From an uncultured Prevotellaceae bacterium (GTDB taxonomy: Bacteria > Bacteroidota > Bacteroidia > Bacteroidales > Bacteroidaceae): a stretch of 64,000 bases of DNA. The position numbers and the translations under genes are program-made. How positions within the stretch are numbered: position 1 is the stretch's first letter; each line of letters starts with the position of its first letter. The DNA lies in the NCBI GenBank assembly GCA_902786665.1, contig CADADN010000008.1, positions 1 through 64,000 of the forward strand. The letters are read 5' to 3'. Below, piece after piece: positions 43,160-52,553 of this stretch. The notes below the pieces were generated by a model. The model was not told the DNA's origin. It made no database searches and saw nothing but the letters and a program-made list of their open reading frames with translations.

Positions 43160-45268
43160 ATGAAAACCTATCAAGAAACAATCATCATGAACAAGCCAAG
43201 ACATACCATTCTCAGCATCGCCTGCCTGGCCTTGATGTGGTGCGGCGCGCTCACCTCCTGCTCCGACGAGCCCGACTCAGAGCACTTCTACACGTTCACC
43301 GGCGAGATGGCAAGCGACTACCTGAAGAATAGAAGTGAAACCTTCAGCGAGTTCACTGAAATCGTGAACCGTGCCGGCCTGATGGACCTGCTTTCCACCT
43401 ATGGCCATTACACCTGCTTCGTTCCCACCAACGACGCGGTGAACGCATACCTGCAAAGCAAGGGCATCCCCAGCGTCAGTTCACTGACCGACGCAGACTG
43501 CGACACCATAGCACGCACACACCTGGTGAACAACATGTACACCACGATGGAGATGACCCAAGACCGTCTGGCAACCGCCAACATGCTGGGACGATACATC
43601 GCCACCACTCCGGGATTCGATGAGGAAAACAACGCTGTCATCTACCTGGAGGGCCTCGCACGCATCATGTTCAAGACCCAGGACGACTCCGTGGAGAACG
43701 GCGTGATGCAACCTATCGACCATGTCATAGAGAAGTCGAACAACTACATCTCCGACCTGGTGCGAGACAACCCGAAACTCAGCACCTTCTACAAGGCCCT
43801 GGTGGAGACAGGCGTGGTCAACGAGATCATGAAAGTGGAAGATCCGAACTATGACAGCAGGGCCTATCCCAAATACTACTACAAGTCACACACCTGGACC
43901 GAGGTGGGCTGGGTGCCCGACACCAAGAAGTATGGTTTCACCATCTTCGTAGAGCCAGACAGCATCCTTCAGGCGAAATACCAAATCGCACCGGGTGACA
44001 TCCGCGCCCTCTACGACCTGGCCTGCAAGCTCTACGACCCCGTTTACCCCGAGGACGTATCCAAGGAAGGCCATAGCTTCGACAACCTGACGGACAGCAT
44101 CAACCCGCTGCATCGCTTCGTCCAATACCACATTCTCTCACGCTATGCAGCCGGCACCGCCGACCTGACGCCGATGGAATTGAACAACTGGCATGGCGGC
44201 AGCCTCCAATGCGCATTCGGTTTCGACGAGAAACTCATCAACCCCAGCGACTGGTTCCACACCCTCCTCCCCCACACCCTCATCAAGGTGGAGAAAGCCA
44301 CGGTGCCCAACTACATGGGCGACGCTTCGAAGGGTGACAAATTCATCAACCGTCGCTATGACGCACAATACAAGTTCCGCGGCTCACGCATCGACCCGTC
44401 GACGGACACGGAATACGTGCACGACGGTCTCAACGGCCACTATTTCTACGTGGACGACATCGTGGCCTTCAGCTACGATGTGCAGAACAAGGTGCAGAAC
44501 ATGCGCATCCGCATGGACTTCTCCAGCGTGTTCCCCGAAATCATGACCAACGGCCTACGCTTCGTGGGAACCTTGGAGGATGACCCGAACGCCGTGGCCG
44601 ACGACGCCGCAGTGCCCAAGAACGGACGCAACTTCTATTTCCCGCTGGGCTATCTCGACGGTGTGTCATTCAGCAACTGCAACGTGGTGCTTCGCCGCCC
44701 GCACCCGGGCTTCTGGTCATGGCAAGGTGACGAATGGAACCTCTTCGGCGACTACGACTTCACCTTCCGCATCCCGCCCATCCCATACAGCGGCGACTGG
44801 CAGGTGCGCCTCGGCTTCTGCGCCATCGAGACACGTGGCGTGATGCAGGTCTATTTCGACGGCGTGCCACAAGGCATACCTCTTGACATGACGAAGTATC
44901 TCAACTCCGAGTTGTACATCGGCGACAGCTTCGTATCCGACGAGTCGGCTGCCGACTACGACAAGAAGACCTCCGAGGAGAAAGCCGAGGAACAAAAACT
45001 GTTGAAGAACCTCGGTGCATACCGCGCCCCACGCTCCATCTACCACTACGGCCCCAATGCCTTGTATTTCGTAGGCAACGAGCGCACCTACCGACGCATC
45101 CTCTGCCAGACCTACATGGATGCCACCAAGGACCACTACATCCGCTTCCGCGTGGCTTCCGATGGCAAGCAAGGCAACAACAACGAGTTCATGCTCGACT
45201 ATCTCGAGTTGGTGCCCAAGAGCGTCTATGGTGTCGATGGTGACGGACAGATGGAAGACGACCTCTAA
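43160..45268 (+). CDS. FAS1 (fasciclin) domain lipoprotein with DUF5108-like C-terminus
   Basis: This is a 702-residue protein, or 693 from the second ATG at 43187, which gives a more normal signal peptide. The lipobox is ALTSC. A first FAS1 domain (about 45-195) shows FVPTNDAVNAYL, and a second, diverged one (about 200-370) has FVEPDSILQAKY. The C-terminal half (about 380-690) is beta-rich and resembles DUF5108, found with fasciclin proteins of Bacteroidota. It follows SusD with no intergenic space and precedes another FAS1 lipoprotein. Probably an accessory surface component of one or both SusCD systems; ligand unknown. Confidence 0.8.
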   Translation: MKTYQETIIMNKPRHTILSIACLALMWCGALTSCSDEPDSEHFYTFTGEMASDYLKNRSETFSEFTEIVNRAGLMDLLSTYGHYTCFVPTNDAVNAYLQSKGIPSVSSLTDADCDTIARTHLVNNMYTTMEMTQDRLATANMLGRYIATTPGFDEENNAVIYLEGLARIMFKTQDDSVENGVMQPIDHVIEKSNNYISDLVRDNPKLSTFYKALVETGVVNEIMKVEDPNYDSRAYPKYYYKSHTWTEVGWVPDTKKYGFTIFVEPDSILQAKYQIAPGDIRALYDLACKLYDPVYPEDVSKEGHSFDNLTDSINPLHRFVQYHILSRYAAGTADLTPMELNNWHGGSLQCAFGFDEKLINPSDWFHTLLPHTLIKVEKATVPNYMGDASKGDKFINRRYDAQYKFRGSRIDPSTDTEYVHDGLNGHYFYVDDIVAFSYDVQNKVQNMRIRMDFSSVFPEIMTNGLRFVGTLEDDPNAVADDAAVPKNGRNFYFPLGYLDGVSFSNCNVVLRRPHPGFWSWQGDEWNLFGDYDFTFRIPPIPYSGDWQVRLGFCAIETRGVMQVYFDGVPQGIPLDMTKYLNSELYIGDSFVSDESAADYDKKTSEEKAEEQKLLKNLGAYRAPRSIYHYGPNALYFVGNERTYRRILCQTYMDATKDHYIRFRVASDGKQGNNNEFMLDYLELVPKSVYGVDGDGQMEDDL

Positions 45269-45325
45269 ACGTACATCGACCATATGAGAACAAGAGAATG
45301 AACAAAGAACATGATCATACGACAT

Positions 45326-47038
45326 ATGAAACGAAAGAATCTATATAAGACCGTGTTAGGGTTGGCGATGGCCACCCTGACACTGACAGGTTGCAGCGAC
45401 GAGTGGGACGACCACTACTCCACCAGCACCAAGGAGGTCCAAGGCGGCACCTTGTGGGATGCCATCAGGCAAGACCCGAACCTGAGCAACTTCGCCAGCG
45501 TGGCGACCGCCTGCGGCTACGACAAGGCATTGGCCAGCACACAGGTGTTCACCGTGTTCGCCCCCACGAACGATGTATTCAGCAGCAGCGACGCCGAGGC
45601 GCTCATCCAAACCTACAACAGCCAGAAAGGTCGCATCGACGATGACGAGAACACCACCATCAAGGAATTCTTGCAGAACCACATCGCACTTTACAACTAT
45701 TCGGTATCGAGCCGCAGCAACGACTCCATAGTGATGATGAACGGCAAATACGCACTTTTGGAGCCAGGCTCCATCAGCGGCACCCCGTTTGTCAAAGCCA
45801 ACGAACTTCACAACAACGGTGTGCTGTTCAAGGTGGGCGCCCCACTGAAATTCTTCCCCAACGTGTTTGAATACATGAGCAAGAACAGCGAGTTGGACAG
45901 CCTCTACAATTTCTTCTACAACGACCGCTTCTACCGCCGTGTCTTCAGGGCGGAAGAGAGTGTGCCCGGCGGCATTGTCGACGGCAAGACCGTATATCTC
46001 GACTCCGTCTTCGTGCAGCAGAACGAATTGTTCGACCACAGATTCCTCAACGCCCGCATCAACCGTGAGGACAGCACCTATTGGATGCTTGCCCCCACCA
46101 ACAAAGTGTGGCGTGAGCTGCTCGACGAATACAGCCAGTATTTCTTGTACGACGCCAAGGTGCCCGACCGTGACTCGGTGATGTACACCAACCCACGTCT
46201 CGCCATCGTGCAAGGCACCATCTTCAGCAGGGGCATCAACCTTGACCACATGATCAACGACTCCTTGATGTCGACCAACGCCACCTATAATTTCCAACGT
46301 CGCGCCAACCAGTGGGGCAACGACTCCCTGCACTACTACGAATACTACCACCCGTTTGCCCCCGACGGCATCCTCTCCAACGTGCATGCCGAGGAATGCA
46401 GCAACGGCCAAGTGTTCGTGAGCGACGATTGGAAGGTGAACAAGCGAGAAACTTTCTACCAGACCCGCATCATCGAGGCAGAGAGCAACAACTCCATCAA
46501 GGAGGTGAGCAAGGTGGAGAACACACAAGGCGTACTTGAGGAGACCGTGAGTCCGAAATTCCGAGTGGTGGACAACAAGAGTCCGTTCTACGGTCAAATC
46601 TCCAACAACCGTTTCGTGGAATTCGAGCCGTTGAAAACCACCGTGCAACACTCGGTGACCTTCAACATCACCGACGTGCTCTCCAACATCGGCTACGACA
46701 TCTACCTGGTGACCGCACCCGCCCTTGCCAACGACAGCAACGCCACGGAAATCCAGCGCCTCCCGACGCTGCTCCGATGCACGCTGAAATACCACAACGA
46801 GGAAGGCGTGGAGCAAGCCAAGCAATTGGCCAGCCGTGTGGAAACGAAAGGCGACGAGGTGGATTACCTCCTCCTGGCAGAAAACTTCAAATTCCCCGTG
46901 GCCTCCTATGGCCTCGTCGAGGAAGAGCCTCAAGTGACATTGATGGTGGAGACCCGTGTGAGTTCCGGGCAGGTGAACAAGACGCACACCCGTACGATGC
47001 GCATCGACTGCATCATCCTGAAACCCCACGAGGAATAA
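45326..47038 (+). CDS. FAS1 (fasciclin) domain lipoprotein, two repeats
   Basis: From the ATG at 45326 the protein has 570 residues; an ATG five codons upstream is also in frame. The lipobox is TLTGC followed by SDEWDDHY, frequent at the mature start of these lipoproteins. Two FAS1 signatures are clear: VFAPTNDVFSSS (near 75) and LAPTNKVWRELL (near 255). The C-terminal part (about 370-570) is beta-rich without a family I can name. It lies between the second FAS1 lipoprotein and the second SusC, with 57 and 30 nt gaps. Confidence 0.82.
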   Translation: MKRKNLYKTVLGLAMATLTLTGCSDEWDDHYSTSTKEVQGGTLWDAIRQDPNLSNFASVATACGYDKALASTQVFTVFAPTNDVFSSSDAEALIQTYNSQKGRIDDDENTTIKEFLQNHIALYNYSVSSRSNDSIVMMNGKYALLEPGSISGTPFVKANELHNNGVLFKVGAPLKFFPNVFEYMSKNSELDSLYNFFYNDRFYRRVFRAEESVPGGIVDGKTVYLDSVFVQQNELFDHRFLNARINREDSTYWMLAPTNKVWRELLDEYSQYFLYDAKVPDRDSVMYTNPRLAIVQGTIFSRGINLDHMINDSLMSTNATYNFQRRANQWGNDSLHYYEYYHPFAPDGILSNVHAEECSNGQVFVSDDWKVNKRETFYQTRIIEAESNNSIKEVSKVENTQGVLEETVSPKFRVVDNKSPFYGQISNNRFVEFEPLKTTVQHSVTFNITDVLSNIGYDIYLVTAPALANDSNATEIQRLPTLLRCTLKYHNEEGVEQAKQLASRVETKGDEVDYLLLAENFKFPVASYGLVEEEPQVTLMVETRVSSGQVNKTHTRTMRIDCIILKPHEE

Positions 47039-47068
47039 ACCCGATTATTCATTACAATTGAAACGAAG

Positions 47069-50000
47069 ATGAAACACCATAACAACACATCCATAAGCAG
47101 ATGGCAACGCATGCTGTCAACGGTCAATGGCCAGTTGCTCGTTGCCATAGGTCTGATGATGGCCTTCACCCTCAACGTGTCCGCCCAAGAAGATGAAGAA
47201 GATGCCACCTTGCTGAACACGGTGAAAACGCTTGTCGCCAAGAAGAAAACCTATCCCACGCGCACCGTACGCGGACGCGTGTTCGACGCCACGACTCACC
47301 AACCCGTCAGCGGCAGCATCGTCTCCGCAGACGGTGTGGATGGCTACAGCGCCCTCACCGACGACAACGGATTCTATGAGTTGAAAGTCCCGGAATTCGC
47401 CACAGCCATCTATGTGGTCTCCCCCGACTTCAACGCATTGCGCATGGGGCTCTTGGACACAGAGGTCCAGAACGACGTCAACCTCTACCCCACCACCTTC
47501 CAGGCGGAATACGGCAAGGAATACAACACTCATAACACCTATTCCGCCACCGATTTCCAATACACCAACGAGGTGAACATCAAGGGTGAGGTGCAGAAGC
47601 AACTCGGCGCACAAGTCTACACCACCAACCGCAGCGGCATCCAAGGCGTGGGCGGCGTGATGTTCGTACAAGGCCTCAACTCCTTGAACGTGAACGCACA
47701 GCCTCTCATCGTGGTGGACGGAGTCATCTACGACCAACAATACGGCCGCACGATGCTGCACGACGGATTCTACAACGACATCCTCTCGAACATCAACACC
47801 GCCGACATCCAGAAGGTCACCGTGCTGCGCAACGGAACAGCACTCTACGGCGCGAAAGGTGCCAACGGCGTGATACTCATCGAGACAAGGCGCAACAAGT
47901 CGATGGCCACCCGCATCACAGCCAACATCTCCGCCGGCGTGGTGATGGAGCCGAAATACATCGATATGATGGACGCCGGCCAATACAGAGGATATGCCTC
48001 CGAGTTGTTGAAGACCACCAACACCACCATCAGAGAGTTCAAGTTCCTCAACGAGGACCCCAACTACTATTACTACACTCAGTACCACCAGAACACCGAC
48101 TGGAAAGACCTGGTTTACCACACAGCGTTGACCCAGAACTACGGCATCAACGTGGAGGGTGGCGACAATATCGCCAACTACAACCTCTCCGTGGGTTATG
48201 TGAACCATAAGAGTGCGTTGAAGTATAACGACATGGGTCGAATCAACGTGCGATTCAACACCGACATCCGCCTGTTGAAACGCATGGACATCCGCTTCGA
48301 CGCCTCCTTCGCCAACACCACCCGGAACCTCCGTGACGATGGCGCACCCGAGACCTACGACGAAGGCACGCCATCCAGCCCCGGCTTCCTGGCCTATGTG
48401 AAGAGCCCCTTCCTCAGCCCCTACAGCTATGGCCGTGGCTTGCTGAGCAAGACACACTACGACATTGAGCAGGAAAGCTACCTTTCCGAGGCTCTTGCCA
48501 ACTACACCAACTACAACTGGCGCCTGGGTAACCCCGCCGCCATCAACGAGTATGCCGACTCCGAAAACAAGAACCACTTCGAGAACTCGATGCTCAACCT
48601 GACAGTGACACCGAAGTGGACCTTCAACCCACATCTCTGGCTGTCGGAGCATTTCAGCTACAACCTGGTGAACACCAATGAGATGTACTACATCCCCATC
48701 AACGGAACACCAAGATACTATGTGAGCAGCATCGGCAACTTCCGCGACAACGAGGTGCGTTCACTCGCCTCGAAGCAGAACTCCGTGATGAGCGACACCC
48801 GTCTCGACTGGAACAACCGCTTCAACTCACATTTCTTCCATGTCTTCGGTGGCGTCCGCATCAACTGGGAAACCTACTCGATGAACTCACAGCTGGGTTA
48901 TGACACGGGTAACGACAAGACCCCGTTCATGAGCAACAGCCTGAAAGACACCCAAGACGTGGGTGTGAACGATGCCTGGAACTCCATGGCATGGTACCTG
49001 CAAGCAGAATACAATTACCGCAACCGTTATTTCCTCCAGGGCAACCTCACCCTTGAAGGTTCCTCACGATTCGGCCAAGATGGAGGCGACATCAACATGT
49101 TCGACGCAGCATGGGGCATCTTCCCCGGCGTGCAAGCCTCCTGGGTGCTCTCCAACGAGCCTTGGATGGCCAAGGTGAAGGCAGTGAACTTCCTCCGCCT
49201 GACCGCAGGCTATGACGTGAGCGGAAACGACGACATCGACTACTACGTGGCACGCAGCTTCTTCCGCGCCAAGCAATACCTGCACGCCATCGCCGGCTTG
49301 ACACTTGAAGGCATCGGCAATACGGAAATCCAATGGGAGACCACCGGCCGTTTCAACGCCGGCATCGAAGCAAGCCTGTTCAACAACCGCCTCAACCTGA
49401 GTGCCAACTATTTCAACAGCACCACGTCGAACTTGCTGACACAGCAGCAGCTCGGCTTCCTCTCGGGTCTTGACATGAACTGGACCAACGGAGGCAAGCT
49501 CAGCAACACAGGTTATGACGTGAACGCATCGGTAAAGGTGCTTGCCCTGAAAGACTGGCAGTGGCAAGTGGGTGGAAGCATCGGCCATTACACCAATGAA
49601 ATCAAGGAATTGCCCGACGGCAAGTCATCCATCGAGCACCAGGTTTACGGAGCAACCATCCTCACGAAGAAAGGCGACGCCGCCAACCTGTTCTATGGTC
49701 ACAAGTCACTCGGGGTGTTCGCCACGAGCGAAGAAGCAGCTTCGGCCAACCTCTTCCTCCTTGCAGACAACGGCATAGACCACATCACCTACAAAGCCGG
49801 TGACATCCATTTCGCCGACCTCGACGGCAACGGACGCATCGACGACAACGACCGCCAAGTGATTGGCGACCCGAACCCCGATTTCTATGGCAACATCTTC
49901 ACCACGTTGAACTGGAAGCGCTTGAGGCTTGACGTCCGCTTCACCTATTCCGTAGGCAATGACGTTTACAACTACATGCGCCAGCAATTGGAGAGCGGTT

Positions 50001-50365
50001 CACGCTTCATGAACCAGACGACGGCCCTCGAGCGTCGCTGGCAGATGGAAGGCCAACACACAGACATCCCCAAATTGGCATTCCAAGACCCGATGGGCAA
50101 CGCACGTTTCAGCGACCGTTGGATAGAGGATGGCAGCTACCTCCGCCTGAAGACCGTCACGCTGAGCTATGAGCTCCCCTTGAAGTCACAATTCATCCAA
50201 GGCTTGCAGTTCTGGGTGCAAGGCAACAACCTTCTCACGTTCACGAAATATCTGGGCAGCGACCCCGAATTCAGCATGACCTCCTCAGTGATAGGCCAAG
50301 GCATCGACTTGGGCCGTCTCGGCCAAAGCCGTTCCATCGTTGCCGGTATGAAGATCAATCTTTAA
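47069..50365 (+). CDS. SusC/RagA-family TonB-linked outer-membrane transporter (second)
   Basis: The 1098-residue protein has a long signal region ending near NVSAQ and an acidic stretch (EDEEDATLLN). A carboxypeptidase-like regulatory domain follows (about 67-150, 'VRGRVFDATTHQPVSGSIVSADG'), then a plug with 'QPLIVVDGVIYDQQYGR' and 'VLRNGTALYGAKGANGVILIETRR', and a barrel ending near SRSIVAGMKINL. It is divergent from the first SusC, so the two pairs likely import different ligands. No conventional 'EVVVTGYG'-type TonB box is seen. It is followed 22 nt later by its SusD partner. Confidence 0.92.
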   Translation: MKHHNNTSISRWQRMLSTVNGQLLVAIGLMMAFTLNVSAQEDEEDATLLNTVKTLVAKKKTYPTRTVRGRVFDATTHQPVSGSIVSADGVDGYSALTDDNGFYELKVPEFATAIYVVSPDFNALRMGLLDTEVQNDVNLYPTTFQAEYGKEYNTHNTYSATDFQYTNEVNIKGEVQKQLGAQVYTTNRSGIQGVGGVMFVQGLNSLNVNAQPLIVVDGVIYDQQYGRTMLHDGFYNDILSNINTADIQKVTVLRNGTALYGAKGANGVILIETRRNKSMATRITANISAGVVMEPKYIDMMDAGQYRGYASELLKTTNTTIREFKFLNEDPNYYYYTQYHQNTDWKDLVYHTALTQNYGINVEGGDNIANYNLSVGYVNHKSALKYNDMGRINVRFNTDIRLLKRMDIRFDASFANTTRNLRDDGAPETYDEGTPSSPGFLAYVKSPFLSPYSYGRGLLSKTHYDIEQESYLSEALANYTNYNWRLGNPAAINEYADSENKNHFENSMLNLTVTPKWTFNPHLWLSEHFSYNLVNTNEMYYIPINGTPRYYVSSIGNFRDNEVRSLASKQNSVMSDTRLDWNNRFNSHFFHVFGGVRINWETYSMNSQLGYDTGNDKTPFMSNSLKDTQDVGVNDAWNSMAWYLQAEYNYRNRYFLQGNLTLEGSSRFGQDGGDINMFDAAWGIFPGVQASWVLSNEPWMAKVKAVNFLRLTAGYDVSGNDDIDYYVARSFFRAKQYLHAIAGLTLEGIGNTEIQWETTGRFNAGIEASLFNNRLNLSANYFNSTTSNLLTQQQLGFLSGLDMNWTNGGKLSNTGYDVNASVKVLALKDWQWQVGGSIGHYTNEIKELPDGKSSIEHQVYGATILTKKGDAANLFYGHKSLGVFATSEEAASANLFLLADNGIDHITYKAGDIHFADLDGNGRIDDNDRQVIGDPNPDFYGNIFTTLNWKRLRLDVRFTYSVGNDVYNYMRQQLESGSRFMNQTTALERRWQMEGQHTDIPKLAFQDPMGNARFSDRWIEDGSYLRLKTVTLSYELPLKSQFIQGLQFWVQGNNLLTFTKYLGSDPEFSMTSSVIGQGIDLGRLGQSRSIVAGMKINL

Positions 50366-50387
50366 ACCAAGAAAAGACTCAACGAAC

Positions 50388-52211
50388 ATGAAAAAAATCC
50401 TCATATTCATCAGCAGCGTCTGCATCCTTTCGAGCATGACCGGCTGTTCCGACTTCTTCAACCAAGAGTCCGATCACGTCATCTACACCGAGAACCGCAC
50501 CATCAAAGATGCCACCGACACCATCTACAGCGTGACGGGCATCCTTGGCAAACTCCAGGCCTTGGCCGACCGAACCATCCTCTTGGGCGAGGTGCGTGGC
50601 GACCTTTGCACAGTGACGAACACTGCCAACGGCGACCTTCGCGACTTGGCTGAGTTCAATGCCGGCGATGACAACAGGTACAACTCACCCAGCGACTACT
50701 ATGCTGTCATCAACAACAGCAACTACTTCATCCAGAATGCCGACACGGCATTGAAGAACAACCGCAACGAGTATGTCTTCATGCGCGAGTACGCCGCGGT
50801 GAAAGCCATCCGTGCATGGACATATCTTCAACTGGCCATCAACTACGGCTCCGTGCCCTTCGTCACCGACCCCATCCTGACCAAGGAACAGTCGGAGATA
50901 AACTATCCACGTTACGACATCGCCGCCATCTGCGAATATTTCATCAGCGACTTGCTTCCACTTGCAGAGAAGTATGGCAGGGAGTATCCCCGCTACAACA
51001 ACATCCGCAACACGGACAGCCGCTTCTTCTACTTCCCCATCAACATCGTGCTTGGCGACCTCTACCTCTGGCACGGCAGCGTGACGGGCAACAAGGACAG
51101 CTACAAGCAAGCAGCCTTGCGTTACTACAAATACATCTCCGAGCGCAACGGCGACAACTCCAGCTATCCCACCGGAATAGAGAGGAACGAATGGTCGCAG
51201 AACAGCACTTCATGGGACCGCACCATGAGCGACTGGGGCGACTTCTTCATGCAAGAACGCTACAGCGCCGACTGCGAACTCATCACGATGATTCCTTGCG
51301 ACTCCATCCCTGCCGAGGGCAACTACAGCCAGATGCGCTACTTGTTCACCGCCACCACAGACAACAACTACAAGTCGAGCATCATCCCCTCCAACCGCAT
51401 GGCTGAGATATCTGAGGCGCAAGAGTACTGCTTGGTGAATTCCAACGGTTCTACAGTGACCTACGCACCTAAAGGGTTGCCCTACCACCGCAGTGGCGAC
51501 CTTCGCCTTTACAGCATCTGGGACGAGTCCTACGCAACGGACAGGAGCACCGGCGACCTTTTCGAGGTGACCAGTATCCAGAAGTATTATACACGCAACG
51601 TGCACATCTATCGCAAGCAGATGGTTTACTTGCGTATGGCCGAAGCCCTCAACCAGGCTGGCTATCCACGCATGGCCTTCCTCGTCCTGTCGCGAGGCTT
51701 GACCAATGAGTCGATAAACGAGGATGTGATACCCTACCTGACAGGTGAAAATATTGAGAATGACCTCAATTTCATCACGCAGTTCGACTTCCCCAATACG
51801 CAGTACATCGAGTACTCGTTGGACCACATCACCGCTGGTGGCGCCGGCTTGCGCGAAGCCAACACGATGGGCATGCACAGCAGAGGTTCGGGCTTCACTC
51901 CGATGAACGAGTATTACCAGTTGCCTTACGACACGCTTCGCACCGAAACGGAGCAGATTCCTGAGATGCAACGCTTCGTGGAGGACAAGATTCTCACGGA
52001 AGGAGCATTGGAATTCGCTTACGAGGGGACACGCTATTACGACATCATGCGTTTCGCATTCCGCAGCGATAATCCCGGCCAGTTCATGGCTGAGAAAATC
52101 TACGCCCGCCGTGGCGCCGGCAACGAGGGCATCGTACAGGGTGAAATCAAGAAGGACCTGACCAACAAGGAGAACTGGTTCCTCAAATGGAAAGGGTCGA
52201 TAGGATACTGA
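50388..52211 (+). CDS. SusD/RagB-family nutrient-binding lipoprotein (second)
   Basis: The 607-residue lipoprotein has lipobox SSMTGC (Cys20) followed by SDFFNQESDH. Helical TPR-like segments ('YAAVKAIRAWTYLQLAINYGSVPFVTDP' region near 135-165) and the C-terminal 'LEFAYEGTRYYDIMRFAFRS' block are SusD hallmarks. It is the last gene of the operon; a strong terminator follows at 52232-52265. It should cap the second SusC and select its ligand. Confidence 0.92.
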   Translation: MKKILIFISSVCILSSMTGCSDFFNQESDHVIYTENRTIKDATDTIYSVTGILGKLQALADRTILLGEVRGDLCTVTNTANGDLRDLAEFNAGDDNRYNSPSDYYAVINNSNYFIQNADTALKNNRNEYVFMREYAAVKAIRAWTYLQLAINYGSVPFVTDPILTKEQSEINYPRYDIAAICEYFISDLLPLAEKYGREYPRYNNIRNTDSRFFYFPINIVLGDLYLWHGSVTGNKDSYKQAALRYYKYISERNGDNSSYPTGIERNEWSQNSTSWDRTMSDWGDFFMQERYSADCELITMIPCDSIPAEGNYSQMRYLFTATTDNNYKSSIIPSNRMAEISEAQEYCLVNSNGSTVTYAPKGLPYHRSGDLRLYSIWDESYATDRSTGDLFEVTSIQKYYTRNVHIYRKQMVYLRMAEALNQAGYPRMAFLVLSRGLTNESINEDVIPYLTGENIENDLNFITQFDFPNTQYIEYSLDHITAGGAGLREANTMGMHSRGSGFTPMNEYYQLPYDTLRTETEQIPEMQRFVEDKILTEGALEFAYEGTRYYDIMRFAFRSDNPGQFMAEKIYARRGAGNEGIVQGEIKKDLTNKENWFLKWKGSIGY

Positions 52212-52231
52212 CAATCCCCTACTCCACACCA

Positions 52232-52265
52232 AAAACTCCCCCGCAGGTGACTGCGGGGGAGTTTT
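52232..52265 (+). terminator. Strong intrinsic terminator closing the SusCD/FAS1 operon
   Basis: AAAACTCCCCCGCA (52232-52245) pairs perfectly with TGCGGGGGAGTTTT (52252-52265) around a 6-nt loop. The T run at the end completes an intrinsic terminator 20 nt after the SusD stop. Confidence 0.85.
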
Positions 52266-52430
52266 CGTTATGGAAGAGATATGATGAAGGCGGAAGCCAT
52301 GGGAGGAATGGGAGACAAGAGAGGATACGGGAGCCGTGGGTGAAATGGGTCGCGGCGGCAAAGCCGCCACCTACGGAAAAGCCAACGACGGCATAAAGAG
52401 TGGAAGCCAAAAACAGAAGCAATAGAGCCA

Positions 52431-52545
52431 GAGGAAGACCTAAAAAGCCTAGGGAGACAAGGAGACCTAGAAAACCTTGGAAAACTAGGGCTTCTAGGAC
52501 ATCTAGGACATCTAGGGCATCTAGGAAAACTAGGAAAACCTGAAA
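52431..52545. repeat. CTAG-rich degenerate 9-bp array
   Basis: Units CTAGGACAT, CTAGGGCAT and CTAGGAAAA repeat with 9-bp spacing, like the arrays at 12612-12672 and 30749-30900. The rest of the gap 52266-52430 shows nothing recognisable. Confidence 0.7.
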
Positions 52546-52553
52546 AGCCCTGC

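Noticed and set aside
45356-47029. A 557-codon open frame antisense to the third FAS1 lipoprotein
   Set aside because: It has no signal or recognisable domain, is rich in Val/His/Gly as expected from the antisense of biased codons, and covers a gene with clear FAS1 motifs. The same holds for long antisense frames at 47117-48652, 51210-52370, 52686-54104 and 56579-57616.
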